Shown one piece after another: positions 7,452 to 17,509 of a stretch of 64,000 nt of DNA; position 1 is the first letter of the stretch, and each line of letters starts with the position of its first letter. The position numbers were made by a program, and so were the translations under genes. Source of the stretch: Aliikangiella marina (GTDB lineage Bacteria; Pseudomonadota; Gammaproteobacteria; Enterobacterales; Kangiellaceae); contig NZ_VIKR01000001.1 of the NCBI RefSeq assembly GCF_007004765.1, forward strand, positions 1,178,001 to 1,242,000, given 5' to 3'. The notes under the pieces are model-generated. The model was given only the letters and a program-made list of their open reading frames with translations, did not search any database and was not told the DNA's origin.

Positions 7452-8690
7452 ATGGCGACTCCTAAGCCGACACCACTATATCCAACATATAAAGAGCTGA
7501 AAGAGATTTCGCTATCGGATTATCCGCAGCTTAATAGTGTCTTTACTGATAATCCAGACTGGTGTGCTGTTCATTGGCAATGGGGAAAATCATTTTTAGA
7601 ATACACCGGCCGAAATAAATCAGAACACACTTATGTGCGCTTTAGAAATGAAATCGAGCGCTTCCTATTGTGGGCTTTTTTTATCAAGCAAGTTCCTGTT
7701 GACGATTTCCGAAAAGCCGACATTTTGGAATATGTAGATTTTTGCTGGAAACCACCGATAAGTTGGATTGGTAATTCAAACCTTGACCGATTTGTATTGG
7801 AAAACGGCTACTTTCATTCTAATAAGCAATGGCGCCCATATAAAATCCAAGCACCAAAGAGCCAGCAAAATAAAGATATAGATAAGAAAAAGTACAGACC
7901 ATCCCAGCAAACATTAACTTCAACATTTACAGCGATAATCGCTTTTTACAAATACTTAATGAACGAGGAGCTTTCCTATGGTAATCCGGCTCAAATTGCA
8001 AAGAAGGATTGCCGTCATTTCATAACTGACGCTCAAGTTAAAGAAGCTAAACGTCTAACTGAAATACAATGGCAGTTTTTACTTGATACTGCTGTAGAAA
8101 TGGCTGACGCGAACCCCATTTATGAACGAAACCTTTTTGTTATAGCTTCGCTTAAGACTCTTTTCCTAAGAATATCAGAACTATCTGAGCGTAAGAACTG
8201 GTCACCAGTTATGGGGCACTTTTGGCAAGATGAGAACGAAAATTGGTGGCTTAAAATTTTTGGTAAAGGAAGAAAGCTTAGAGATACAACCGTACCACTT
8301 GATTTCATCCCTTTTTTAGAACGTTATCGTTTGTCACGATGTTTATCTCGTCTACCTTCAACTAGCGAAAACAATGTTTTAGTTGAAAAGATCCGTGGGC
8401 AAGGTGGTATGAGCTCTAGGCATTTAAGGCGTCTTGTTCAAGATATTTTTGATAATGCTTATCGAAAAATGAAAGAAGCTGACGGAGAGCAAAAAGCACT
8501 TAAACTAAAAGAAGCATCGACTCATTGGCTTAGACATACGGGAGCCAGCATGGAAGTTGAAAGAGGTAGAGCACTAAAGGACCTTTCCGAGGATTTGGGG
8601 CATGCAAGCATGGCTACGACAGACACGGTATACGTACAAACCGAGAATAAGAAAAGAGCAGAAAGTGGTAAGAATCGTAAAGTTAACTAA
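7452..8690 (+). CDS. Second tyrosine recombinase/integrase
   Basis: A 412-residue recombinase unrelated in detail to the TnpS-like one. N-terminal half: SAM-like/Arm DNA-binding region (residues about 45-190). Catalytic half: Arg in LRISEL, Lys in GKGRKLRD, H-x-x-R in HWLRHTGAS, His in the LGHASMATT box, nucleophile Tyr394 in TVYVQ. All five active-site positions are present, so it should be functional. It follows the Abi_C gene by about 150 bases that contain a 13-6-13 inverted repeat. It may mobilise or mark the right boundary of the accessory segment; no tRNA or other obvious target lies beside it. Confidence 0.88.
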   Translation: MATPKPTPLYPTYKELKEISLSDYPQLNSVFTDNPDWCAVHWQWGKSFLEYTGRNKSEHTYVRFRNEIERFLLWAFFIKQVPVDDFRKADILEYVDFCWKPPISWIGNSNLDRFVLENGYFHSNKQWRPYKIQAPKSQQNKDIDKKKYRPSQQTLTSTFTAIIAFYKYLMNEELSYGNPAQIAKKDCRHFITDAQVKEAKRLTEIQWQFLLDTAVEMADANPIYERNLFVIASLKTLFLRISELSERKNWSPVMGHFWQDENENWWLKIFGKGRKLRDTTVPLDFIPFLERYRLSRCLSRLPSTSENNVLVEKIRGQGGMSSRHLRRLVQDIFDNAYRKMKEADGEQKALKLKEASTHWLRHTGASMEVERGRALKDLSEDLGHASMATTDTVYVQTENKKRAESGKNRKVN

Positions 8691-8698
8691 AAGATAAT

Positions 8699-8971
8699 TT
8701 ATTTAGGTACACCTTTTGCGCCGGCATTACGCAAGAAATGTTTCTCTTTATCAGTTAATGGTTTTGAATGCGGTTCTTGCTCAAATAGTCCGGCCTCTAA
8801 ACAACTAAATAGAAATTCTATAGATTCTAAATTTTCATTTGGCGAGTAGAGTATTTGGTGGGCTGTTTTACCCAAAAGTTTATCGATCGGATGATTAAAC
8901 CAACGATTTGCTGCTAGTCCTTCCTTTTCGAAAAACTCGCACAAGATTTCTTTTTTAGTAGGAATATTCAT
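8699..8971 (-). CDS. Small hypothetical protein
   Basis: A 90-residue protein, convergent with the recombinase (eight bases apart). Not recognised. The central part (WFNHPIDKLLGKTAHQILYSP...FLFSCLEAGLF) faintly recalls the Xre/MbcA/ParS toxin-binding domain, where a conserved Trp, a Pro, a G-K/R-T/S turn and a final Gly recur. No helix-turn-helix and no toxin partner (RES or GNAT) is adjacent, so an antitoxin call is not made. No clear ribosome-binding site is seen upstream of the ATG at 8971. Confidence 0.5.
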   Translation of the reverse strand: MNIPTKKEILCEFFEKEGLAANRWFNHPIDKLLGKTAHQILYSPNENLESIEFLFSCLEAGLFEQEPHSKPLTDKEKHFLRNAGAKGVPK

Positions 8972-9187
8972 TGGGTTAGGGCTATTACAGGAAAGAGGTT
9001 ATTGGACTTTAGGACCTACCATAGTTTGCTCCAGAACAAATATAATCAGCTGAATCAAGTTTACAGTAAAAACTCTCAAAATGCTCAATGCTTTTCATCG
9101 ACAGAACCGATTTCACCCCTAGAATGCAAATGATTATCAAGTGCTATTCGTAAAATCAAGGTTTTGTTTAGAATTACCCAGTAAACC

Positions 9188-9649
9188 ATGAGCCTTTTAT
9201 TAAACATCATTGAAACATTTGCGATCATCAGTTTCGCATTAATGGCCGGGCTATACTTCATTTTTTCAAATACAATTATGAAAGCCTTGTCGCAAATGCC
9301 CACTGAACAAGGTGCTCAGGCGATGACGAAAATTAACGACGTTATCATCAATCCGCTTTTTTTCACTTTTTTCTTTGGTTCCGCTTTAAGTGCCATCTAT
9401 TTAATCATTGAACCAATGTTATATGAATTTAATGGGTTAAAGCTAAGTGCGGGGCTTTTGTTTCTAGTGGGTTCTTTTATTTCTACCGTCGTATTTAATG
9501 TGCCACTCAATGAAAAGCTTAAAGCCGCGGTCATGAGTCCTGGAGACATTAGTCAGGTATGGTCTGAATATTTAAACCAGTGGACTAAATGGAATCATTC
9601 CAGAGCAATTTTCTCATTCGTCGCTGCTGTATTAACACTTTTAAGCTAA
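9188..9649 (+). CDS. DUF1772 integral membrane protein
   Basis: A 153-residue membrane protein with four hydrophobic segments (about 7-30, 57-77, 84-108 and 138-153). The FNVPLNEKL motif after the third helix and the W-x2-Y-x3-WTKWNHSRA stretch before the fourth are the signature of the DUF1772 (anthrone oxygenase-like) family. The bacterial function is generally unknown. It stands alone on its strand, follows about 200 bases of AT-rich DNA without a recognisable feature, and is trailed by a weak hairpin. It looks like ordinary chromosome and probably marks the end of the accessory region. Confidence 0.8.
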   Translation: MSLLLNIIETFAIISFALMAGLYFIFSNTIMKALSQMPTEQGAQAMTKINDVIINPLFFTFFFGSALSAIYLIIEPMLYEFNGLKLSAGLLFLVGSFISTVVFNVPLNEKLKAAVMSPGDISQVWSEYLNQWTKWNHSRAIFSFVAAVLTLLS

Positions 9650-9685
9650 GCATGATGCTCGCAAATATAACGTGGCATTCAACTA

Positions 9686-9712
9686 GGCGCCTTCATCAAA
9701 AGAAGGCGTCTT
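9686..9712 (+). terminator. Possible terminator after the DUF1772 gene
   Basis: Stem GGCGCCTTC (9686-9694) pairs with GAAGGCGTC (9702-9710) with one mismatch and a seven-base loop. The T run that follows is poor, so the call is weak. Confidence 0.4.
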
Positions 9713-9882
9713 GTGAATTTAAATAACTCATAAGCTTCAAGATAGTCGTAATCTAGAAGCATTTACTTGTAACGTGGCTGATCTGTTTTAACAGTTTTAC
9801 GAGTCGTAAATGAGTGAACTTAAGCATCTGCTTCAGAAACACCTAATAATTTAATGCTAACGAAATTTATTTCAAAAAGACT

Positions 9883-10899
9883 TTATAAGTGTACACCAAG
9901 CGCAGATTGATACGAGTCGATCACTTCAAGATAATTTGTTCTTTCAAGTGCAGATGGGTTGATCGCATTTTTACATGATAAACTGCCTTTCATCTGTTCA
10001 ATCGAATCGTATTCATTTTCGTCCAACCACTCATTCAGCTCTCTAATTAATCGTCCTAAATAGTAGGGACCATGTTGTAATAAAGCGCTACATAAATGGG
10101 TAACATCTGCGCCGGCAAGTAGCGCCTTAATAATATCTTCAGTCGTATGGAGCCCGCCGGTAGCCGCAATATCGATATCGACCTGACCTCGGGTAAAAGC
10201 GATCCAGCGAATACGTAAGAGACTTTCTGCAGAGGTTGACAAACTGATAGCGGGCTCAATTTTAAGCGACTCGAGGTTGATGTCAGGTACATAAAATCGA
10301 TTAAACATCGAAACACCCATGGCACCGAACGTTTTAAGTCGACAGATAAAGTTGACTGGTGCACTGTGCTGCGAAGATAGCTTCACGGTAATTGGTAATA
10401 AAACCTGTTCTTTTAAATTTGTTAATATCTTGAAGTATCTTTCTTCTACTTCTGATGCGGTTTCTTCTTTACTCGCAGCAATATGATAGACGTTTAGTTC
10501 TAGTGCATTTGCCCCGGCTTGCTCGAGCGCTTTGCCGTATTCAATCCAACCATCAATCGAGGTACCGTTTAAACTTGCGATTATCGGAATATCCAGAGCG
10601 GATTTTAATTGTTGTAAACATTCTAGATAGTTATCGCGAGCATCCGGTATGGCTTCCGACATTGGTAGAAACGAGCTTGCCTCTTGAAAACCGGTATTTT
10701 GTTGTTCAACAAAACGATGGAGTTGTTCATGTTGGTGTTTAATTTCTTCTTCAAATAACGAGTGCATGACTAACCCTGAAGCACCCGCATCTTCAAGTTG
10801 TTTTGCTATATCAATGTCACGAGACATTGGCGAAGAAGAGGGTACAAAGGGATTAGCCAGTTCCAAGCCAAGATATTGAGTCGCAAGTTTATTGGTCAT
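9883..10899 (-). CDS. Dihydroorotate dehydrogenase-like flavoprotein linked to NifJ
   Basis: A 338-residue TIM-barrel protein of the dihydroorotate dehydrogenase-like group: PFVPSSSPMSRD near the N-terminus, IIASLNGTS (strand 3), ALELNVYHIA with the substrate-site Asn, ITVKLSS with the catalytic-region Lys, and the FMN phosphate-binding ATGGLHTTEDIIKALLAGADVTHLCSALLQHG block. It lacks the membrane-anchor extension of PyrD. The ORF is open from 10935, but an ATG at 10899 with GGAGA just upstream is preferred. That start lies inside the last codons of nifJ (11-base overlap), so the two are translationally coupled. Such proteins commonly accompany pyruvate:ferredoxin oxidoreductases; the electron-transfer role is an inference from that pairing. 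Confidence 0.82.
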   Translation of the reverse strand: MTNKLATQYLGLELANPFVPSSSPMSRDIDIAKQLEDAGASGLVMHSLFEEEIKHQHEQLHRFVEQQNTGFQEASSFLPMSEAIPDARDNYLECLQQLKSALDIPIIASLNGTSIDGWIEYGKALEQAGANALELNVYHIAASKEETASEVEERYFKILTNLKEQVLLPITVKLSSQHSAPVNFICRLKTFGAMGVSMFNRFYVPDINLESLKIEPAISLSTSAESLLRIRWIAFTRGQVDIDIAATGGLHTTEDIIKALLAGADVTHLCSALLQHGPYYLGRLIRELNEWLDENEYDSIEQMKGSLSCKNAINPSALERTNYLEVIDSYQSALGVHL

Positions 10900-13800
10900 T
10901 TTTGTCTCCGGATTCACTCTTTTGAGAAGAAACATTCTCTTTATGTTCAGTCCAAGGAATATTGGCTAATTGATGATAATGCTCGTATTTGAGTAAAGCA
11001 TCTGCTTCGGCTTCATTGAGTAACTGTTTTGCTCTTTCTGGTTCGGAGTGCCATAGCATGCTAAACCGAGTCTCACCTTGAGCAAATGCTTTAAAGGGGA
11101 TCGACGGTGCTTTGCTATCGAGGTGTAAAGGATTTTCTAAGTTTTCAATTTTCCTCGGATCATAGCGAAGTAAAGACCAGTGACCTGAGTTGACTGCTTT
11201 TTGCTGTTGGAGATGATTGTTTGACAGGTCGACGCCGTGTGCAATGCAAGGTGAATAAGCAATAATAATCGAGGTCCCAGGATAGGATTCCGCTTCGATA
11301 AATGCACGGAGCGTTTGCATATCTTTAGCGCCATAGGCGACCTGCGCGACGTACACATTTTCATAACTCATAGCAAGCTTAGCAAGATCTTTTTTACGCG
11401 CGGGTTTTCCAGCCGCTGAAAATTTTGCTACTGCGCCTTTAGGCGTCGCTTTAGATGTTTGACCACCTGTATTGGAATAAACTTCAGTATCTAAAACCAA
11501 TATATTAACGTTTCGACCCGAAGCTAATACATGATCTAATCCACCATAACCAATATCATATGCCCAACCATCTCCACCAACAATCCAAACACTCTTATGA
11601 ACTAAATTGTCTGCAATACTAGCAAGATGTCGCGCTGCTTTGCTGTCGAGCTTTTCAAGAGCTGCTTGAAGGATCGCGATGCGCTCTCGTTGCTCAAAGA
11701 TTTCTGCCTCAGTTGTTTGTGTGGCATTATTGATAGTATCGACCAAGTTCTCATCGAGATCTTTTCTCAGTTTAAATAATAATTCTTTCGCAAACTGCTG
11801 TTGTGAATCAATCGCAATCCGCATACCAAGGCCAAACTCGGCATTGTCCTCAAACAAAGAGTTGTTCCAAGCAGGTCCTCGACCTTCGACGTTTTTAGCC
11901 CAAGGCGTCGTAGGGAGGTTTCCTCCATAAATGGAAGAACAGCCAGTTGCATTAGCCACTAGCATACGGTCACCAAACAGCTGACTGGCCAATCTTAAGT
12001 AACTTGTTTCACCACAGCCAACACATGCTCCAGAAAATTCAAAGAGAGGTTCCATTAACATTGCGCCTTTCATTGTTGTCGGCTTAATCTGAGTTCGGTC
12101 ATACTCAGGCAAACCAATGAAATACGACCAATTAATCGCTTCTTGTTTTACCGTAAGCTTTTTATCCTGCATATTAAGCGCTTTGCGATTGGCTTGTTTT
12201 TTGTCTCTGATTGGACAGATTTCGACACACAATCCACAACCGGTACAATCAAGCGGAGAGACTTGATAACTGATGTGGATATTGTCGGGATAATCTTTTC
12301 CTTTGATTTGAATATGTTTAAAAGATTCCGGTGCGCGTGTTAAATACTTTTTGTCAACGGCCTTACTGCGAATAACGCTATGTGGGCAAACGAAAACACA
12401 CTTACCACAGTGAGTGCATAAATCAGTTTCCCAAACCGGCATTTCTAAGGCAATATCACGCTTTTCGTAGGCGGCTGTACCAAGAGGGAAGCTGCCATCA
12501 TCCGGTAATAAGCTAACTGGAATTCTGTCACCGCGACCTGCAATGATTTCCTTTGTCACTTTTTCAACGAAATTCGATGCAGTTTTAGAGTCTGGACTAT
12601 GAGCTTGTTGCTTGGTACATTTAGTTGACGAATTGACTTCTACTTTAACAAGATTTTCTAATGCATTATCTATCGCAGTGAGGTTTGCTTTGAGAATCAT
12701 CTTGCTCTTACGCCCATAGGTTTTAGCGACCGCATCCTTGATTGCCTGTAACGCCACGCTGCGTTCCATCACATTTGAAATCGCAAAAAAACAGACTTGC
12801 ATAATGGTGTTGATGCGTTTATTAAGGCCTGCTCGCTTTGCGATTTTATAGGCGTCGATAACGTAGAGCTGAATTGATTTTTCGAGAATTACTTCTTGGG
12901 TTTCGCTAGGTAAAGTATCCCATACTTTATCCGACGCCATATCAGAATTAATAAGAAAAGTAGCGCCCGGTTTCACTTTATCAAGCATTGGAAACTTTGA
13001 TAAGAAAGTCGATTGATGACAAGCAATAAAATCCGCTTGACCATCTTCTATCAAATAAGCTGAGCGGATAGGTTGAGGTCCAAATCTCAAGTGAGAAACA
13101 GTAACGGCACCTGATTTTTTTGAATCATAAACAAAATACCCTTGTACATAGTTATCGCTCAATTCACCGATAATCTTTATCGAATTTTTATTCGCGCTAA
13201 CGGTGCCATCCGATCCTAAACCATAAAAAATCGCTTGGTAGTTTTGCTTTGACTGTTCAGTACGATAAGCTTCGTCCCAATCTAAACTGAGATGAGAAAC
13301 ATCGTCATGAATACCAATAGTAAACTCTTGCTTAGGTTGCTTTTGGTTGAGTTCGTCAAACAGTGACTTAACCATCGCTGGGGTAAATTCCTTTGATGAT
13401 AAACCATACCGGCCACCGATTATTTTTGGCATAGTGTTGAATTGAGGTTGGTTACTTTCATCACTCGAAGCTAAAGCTTGTGCAATAGTGGTAACCACAT
13501 CCTTATAGAGCGGTTCACCATCGCCACCTGGTTCTTTGGTTCGGTCGAGAACCGCTATCGCTTGAATACTATCCGGTATAAGCTTTATCAATGCTTCGGC
13601 AGAGAAGGGGCGAAAAACTCTCACTTTTATCACGGCAACTTTTTCACCTTTAGCGGTGAGGTCGTCAACAGTTTCCTGAAGCGTCTCACATGCCGAGCCC
13701 ATTGCGATAACAATTCGCTCAGCTTGCTCATCACCATAATACTCAAAAAGCTTATATTGTCTGCCGGTCAGTTTAGCAAACTCATTCATAACCGTTTGCG

Positions 13801-14530
13801 TAATGGTCGGAAATTGTTGGTAATAGCGATTGACCGTTTCTCGTGCTTGAAAGAACACATCAGGGTTTTGACTGGTACCTCGAATAACTGGCGTATTCGG
13901 ATTGAGAGCCCGCTTTCTAAAGTCATCTAATAGGTTCTCTGGCAGTAATTGATGAATGACCGAATCCGGTATTGCTTCGATTTTTGAAATTTCATGAGAG
14001 GTCCTAAAGCCATCAAAGAAATGCAAAATCGGAATTCGACTACGTAAACTGGCCACCTGACTAATCAATGCTAAGTCTTGGACCTCCTGAACGGAGTTAG
14101 CACTAATCATAGCAAAACCCGTGGTTCGTGCTGCCATAACATCACTGTGATCACAAAATATTGATAAAGCATGGGTCGCGACTGAACGAGCCGCAATATG
14201 GAATACGGTTGGCGTCAACTCTCCGGCAATCTTGAACATATTAGGGAGCATGAGCAACAATCCCTGAGACGCGGTGAAAGTGGTTGTGAATGAACCTGTT
14301 TGTAACGCACCGTGAACGGCGCCTGCTGCACCGGCCTCGCTTTGCATTTCTATAACTGTGGGAACGGTGCCAAAGAGATTGCTTTTTCCTTGAGCACTCC
14401 AACTATCAGATAGTTCGCCCATTGGAGAGGCTGGCGTAATCGGATAGATCGCAATGACTTCATTGACTGCATAAGCCATTGAAGCTGCGGCCTCGTTGCC
14501 ATCCACTAATACTGATTTACTGTTGTTCAT
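10889..14530 (-). CDS. nifJ: Pyruvate:ferredoxin (flavodoxin) oxidoreductase
   Basis: Single-chain PFOR of 1213 residues that converts pyruvate and CoA to acetyl-CoA and CO2, passing electrons to ferredoxin or flavodoxin. Domain order is standard. The N-terminal pyrimidine-binding domain has YPITPASPMGE; then come domain II, the gamma domain, and an 8Fe ferredoxin domain (CTHCGKCVFVCP and CTGCGLCVEICP, about residues 690-765). The TPP domain has CVGCGETSY, ATGCSSIYGG, GDGWAYDIGYGGLDHV and YSNTGGQTS. The proximal-cluster cysteines in ACVGCGE and a later PCIAHG are present. ATG at 14530 is preferred over an in-frame TTG at 14536. It is co-transcribed with the flavoprotein that overlaps its stop. 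It suggests a facultatively anaerobic or microaerobic lifestyle. Confidence 0.93.
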   Translation of the reverse strand: MNNSKSVLVDGNEAAASMAYAVNEVIAIYPITPASPMGELSDSWSAQGKSNLFGTVPTVIEMQSEAGAAGAVHGALQTGSFTTTFTASQGLLLMLPNMFKIAGELTPTVFHIAARSVATHALSIFCDHSDVMAARTTGFAMISANSVQEVQDLALISQVASLRSRIPILHFFDGFRTSHEISKIEAIPDSVIHQLLPENLLDDFRKRALNPNTPVIRGTSQNPDVFFQARETVNRYYQQFPTITQTVMNEFAKLTGRQYKLFEYYGDEQAERIVIAMGSACETLQETVDDLTAKGEKVAVIKVRVFRPFSAEALIKLIPDSIQAIAVLDRTKEPGGDGEPLYKDVVTTIAQALASSDESNQPQFNTMPKIIGGRYGLSSKEFTPAMVKSLFDELNQKQPKQEFTIGIHDDVSHLSLDWDEAYRTEQSKQNYQAIFYGLGSDGTVSANKNSIKIIGELSDNYVQGYFVYDSKKSGAVTVSHLRFGPQPIRSAYLIEDGQADFIACHQSTFLSKFPMLDKVKPGATFLINSDMASDKVWDTLPSETQEVILEKSIQLYVIDAYKIAKRAGLNKRINTIMQVCFFAISNVMERSVALQAIKDAVAKTYGRKSKMILKANLTAIDNALENLVKVEVNSSTKCTKQQAHSPDSKTASNFVEKVTKEIIAGRGDRIPVSLLPDDGSFPLGTAAYEKRDIALEMPVWETDLCTHCGKCVFVCPHSVIRSKAVDKKYLTRAPESFKHIQIKGKDYPDNIHISYQVSPLDCTGCGLCVEICPIRDKKQANRKALNMQDKKLTVKQEAINWSYFIGLPEYDRTQIKPTTMKGAMLMEPLFEFSGACVGCGETSYLRLASQLFGDRMLVANATGCSSIYGGNLPTTPWAKNVEGRGPAWNNSLFEDNAEFGLGMRIAIDSQQQFAKELLFKLRKDLDENLVDTINNATQTTEAEIFEQRERIAILQAALEKLDSKAARHLASIADNLVHKSVWIVGGDGWAYDIGYGGLDHVLASGRNVNILVLDTEVYSNTGGQTSKATPKGAVAKFSAAGKPARKKDLAKLAMSYENVYVAQVAYGAKDMQTLRAFIEAESYPGTSIIIAYSPCIAHGVDLSNNHLQQQKAVNSGHWSLLRYDPRKIENLENPLHLDSKAPSIPFKAFAQGETRFSMLWHSEPERAKQLLNEAEADALLKYEHYHQLANIPWTEHKENVSSQKSESGDKNDQ

Positions 14531-14768
14531 TCTCAATAGTACCGGCGCTAAGGATTACCATAGCCAAAGTTTACCGGTAGCTTGTTGAGATATTGTGGAG
14601 CTAGATCAATAAAAGATGACTCTTATGCCGGTTTTTAACGAGTTCTTATTGTTACAAAACCGTTCTCGTTTTTATTAAGTGTGATACTTAGAGCCTCAGG
14701 TCGAAAATAAATATGGTATTAATGAATCATTTTATTTCAGGATTTAAAAGCGCTTTTTTAATGGTCAC

Positions 14769-16676
14769 TTATTCCCATCGTGCTGACGCTTCATCAATTT
14801 CAAATCCAATGTTTTTACCGTCACTATTCAGATGGGTGACTTTCAAAAGCGATCCGTCGGGATTGAATTCGACTAAACCCATGCCAGAAGCATTGACTAA
14901 GCGTTCACCTCGACTCGAGGGGATTGGCTTGTGCGGAATAACTCTAAGTGATCGTCGTTTGGTAAACCAATTTAATGGTGATTTAGGTGAAAACAACCAA
15001 CGGTTCAATCGATCGAGTATATCCAAGAGCTTCTTTGGAAATTCGTTCTTAATGCCACTACTGGTAATCTGCCATATATTTGATGACTGTTTGCTACCAC
15101 GACATTCGATGTGATACACAAACGAGTAGTGAACATCACCGGATAAGATGACAAAATTTTTGGGGGTCTTAGAACTACGAAACATATTAATTAATGTGTT
15201 AGCAGTTCCAGGATGCGCCATCCAGTTTTCTGAATCAACCACTAAAGGTTTACCAAACCAGGTAAATATTCCTTGAATAACCTCGATGAGTTTTACCCCA
15301 AAAATCGGAGCAGGGGAGACAAGTATTACAGCCTCTTTATGCAGGAGTTTTTGCTGTAATTCGCTCAGCATTTCCCAATCCATTAAGCCTGACGGTTTGT
15401 TGAAATTGCGTTCAGATCGCCAGCGGTGCGTCCGTGTGTCGAGCACAAGGATCAGTGGTGATGTATTCCACTGATAATGCCAGTTAGGGAATTTTAATAA
15501 ATCGTCAATGAGGGCTTCATGGGGAGTATCACCGGGAGATTTTAATACTTGTTGAACCTCCTCGATGAGTTTCTTATCGAAGTTTTCTGGTGCGTTTGCC
15601 CAGCCTTGACATAAAAAATAACCAATTAGCGCATTACCAATGATTCTTTTTGAAAAAGGGTGGTTGTAGGCTGCTCGTTCCCAAGCTGCGTTTAAATTCC
15701 AGTCATCCGTTATTTCATGATCATCAAAAATCATCGCGCAGGGCAGATGCGCCATGAGTCTACGGACTCGTTTTAAACCCGCTCGAAAAGCAATTAATCT
15801 TTCTTTTTCTGGGTTAAATGCCGTTTCGTCATAATTCTGCGGCAGATTAATATCGAGTAATTCCCAACAGCTAGGTGACCAAACTAGCAAGTACATCGCT
15901 AAGACTTCTGCCAGTGAAACTAGGTGATTCTGTGCTGAAATCGAAGTAAATACCGGTTTTCTTGCACCTTTAAAAATTGCCTTTACCGCCCTTTCATCAT
16001 CATTTAAAACCGGGAGAACGGTCTCTCTTTGGTTATAATGTGGCGAAAATTTATGTAACTCAGACGAATCGAAGACTTTAGCGCTCATAAACGATTCTGA
16101 AGGAAAGTCGAGTTTTTCGATTAGCTCATGGATGGCAACTAGCATTGGCGTTGAGACATCGTCCGTATAGATCTGGTCACCACTCATAATCAAAGCAGAA
16201 GGCCAGCCATTAGGGTCATTCTCGGATAACCACTGATCCGCCCTAACCAAGCCATCTTCACTAGGATGATGTGGCTTACGACAAGATCCGTGCATAATCC
16301 TTTTGACGTTCGATGGTAAGAGAAAACCTGGCAGCTTCCTGCCTTCATAGACTAATTCCGGTGCCCAGTCTTTCCAAGTCAGTTTATCTCCTGAGTCGTT
16401 GGTAACAAGAACCAAGTCGTACCCAATCCATTGATTGCAGGGTAGAGGTTCACTAAGCTCAATCGTTATTAGATTAATAAAGAGCGAATCAGCAGATTGT
16501 AATGATTGATGACCTTTTATCATTTGCTCATTAGGTATTGTTATCGCTGATTCAGATTCTGGATAAAGTGATAACTCGGCAGAAATAGACTTGGAAGACG
16601 CAAGCCAAAAAGTCACCTGATTTGGGGTGGTCTTGCGTAGAATAGGTCCACTAAGGACCAAAGGCAGTTGACTCAT
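14769..16676 (-). CDS. PhoD-like metallophosphatase
   Basis: A 635-residue protein of the alkaline phosphatase D family. Metal-site motifs are readable: HGSCRKPHH, SGDQIYTDD, IFDDHEITDDWN and LSGDVHYSFVYH, with the phosphatase core between about residues 125 and 530. A beta-rich N-terminal domain (residues 1-115, starting PLVLSGPILRKTTPNQVTFWLA) precedes it, as in PhoD. No Tat or Sec signal is seen, so the protein is probably cytoplasmic, unlike secreted Bacillus PhoD. The insertion of about 100 residues between the second and third motifs (ARKPVFTSISAQNH...SCWELLDINLP) is typical of longer proteobacterial members. Substrate unknown. It is monocistronic, with a 230-base gap to nifJ. Confidence 0.85.
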   Translation of the reverse strand: MSQLPLVLSGPILRKTTPNQVTFWLASSKSISAELSLYPESESAITIPNEQMIKGHQSLQSADSLFINLITIELSEPLPCNQWIGYDLVLVTNDSGDKLTWKDWAPELVYEGRKLPGFLLPSNVKRIMHGSCRKPHHPSEDGLVRADQWLSENDPNGWPSALIMSGDQIYTDDVSTPMLVAIHELIEKLDFPSESFMSAKVFDSSELHKFSPHYNQRETVLPVLNDDERAVKAIFKGARKPVFTSISAQNHLVSLAEVLAMYLLVWSPSCWELLDINLPQNYDETAFNPEKERLIAFRAGLKRVRRLMAHLPCAMIFDDHEITDDWNLNAAWERAAYNHPFSKRIIGNALIGYFLCQGWANAPENFDKKLIEEVQQVLKSPGDTPHEALIDDLLKFPNWHYQWNTSPLILVLDTRTHRWRSERNFNKPSGLMDWEMLSELQQKLLHKEAVILVSPAPIFGVKLIEVIQGIFTWFGKPLVVDSENWMAHPGTANTLINMFRSSKTPKNFVILSGDVHYSFVYHIECRGSKQSSNIWQITSSGIKNEFPKKLLDILDRLNRWLFSPKSPLNWFTKRRSLRVIPHKPIPSSRGERLVNASGMGLVEFNPDGSLLKVTHLNSDGKNIGFEIDEASARWE

Positions 16677-16719
16677 TATTGTTTAGGGAAGCCTAGGTTA
16701 TGTAAATAGTCTGTGTGGG

Positions 16720-16749
16720 ATATTACCGTTAATTTATATTAATTATCAA
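16720..16749 (-). promoter_or_regulatory. Possible sigma-70 promoter of the PhoD-like gene
   Basis: Read leftward, TTGATA (16749-16744) and TAATAT (16725-16720) are 18 bases apart and about 45 bases before the ATG. The region is very AT-rich, so chance matches are expected. Confidence 0.35.
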
Positions 16750-17392
16750 TTTAACATAATATACATTATGCGCACATTGATACGTTGGAGAGAAGAATAG
16801 CAAGGTAAACAATCACATTAAGAAAAGCAGCTATCTTATTGAAATTGTTAACTTAATGTAAATATTTGCAAATCGTGCTTGTGCCTTTATTATTTTTAGC
16901 TTTCAATTTATTCCGATTATTTGGTTACATTATACCTGTTCAATTTGTACAGCAACTCTAACAAGTTATTTTTAGAGTTAATTAAATTATTTGAATGAAT
17001 GTATTAGGCGTATCACAATTTTATTAAAGGCTGATGAGAGCATTTGAACTGTTGGACTCGCTGCTATAGCATCGCGTAGATTAGCACGTCAGCAATGTAT
17101 ATTATGATTATCTAATATATGGTTGTTTAAATAACGCTCCTTAATTTTTCTATTACTACCAATATAGGACTCTTAGCTTTGCATGTGTTTAGTATGCCTA
17201 TGCATAACACGTGAAAAAGAAAGTCTGCTAATTGAGTACTTAAGTCTAACTAGATGCTACGCGATGTAACAGCGAGAAATAGGGAGCGGATACCTGTTAA
17301 ATAAGAACGCCATTCATTTTATTAACATTTCCTGAGAGGCTGAATTGAAGCCTAATTATCCGTTAAAATGTCATCATTACGTATTACTAAAA
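16750..17392. other. Long AT-rich intergenic stretch without recognisable genes
   Basis: About 640 bases between the PhoD-like gene and the biosynthetic operon. I see no credible ORF on either strand, no tRNA and no repeat array. It may hold regulatory RNA or decayed sequence, but nothing specific can be supported. Confidence 0.5.
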
Positions 17393-17428
17393 TCACCATT
17401 TTTTAGGCTTTTACCTAAAATCTGGTGA
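17393..17428. repeat. Long two-part hairpin downstream of the NRPS operon
   Basis: Inner stem TTTTAGG/CCTAAAA (17401-17407 and 17414-17420) is perfect. An outer stem TCACCA/TGGTGA (17393-17398 and 17423-17428) continues it after a symmetrical two-base bulge. The element spans 36 bases. It could be a second transcription barrier, an mRNA-stability structure or a small repeat element. Confidence 0.5.
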
Positions 17429-17509
17429 GGAAAGCTCTTATAAACTACTTTGAATTGAGGTTAGAAAAAGCTAAAACGTTAGACCCAGGCGATCCGTTGT
17501 CTATGACTC

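Noticed and set aside
8699-8971. Antitoxin of an Xre/MbcA/ParS toxin-antitoxin pair
   Set aside because: Only a faint resemblance in the central region; no helix-turn-helix and no adjacent RES or other toxin gene.
10455-15474. Plus-strand ORFs inside nifJ, the flavoprotein and the PhoD-like gene
   Set aside because: They are antisense shadows of long genes with full sets of catalytic motifs.
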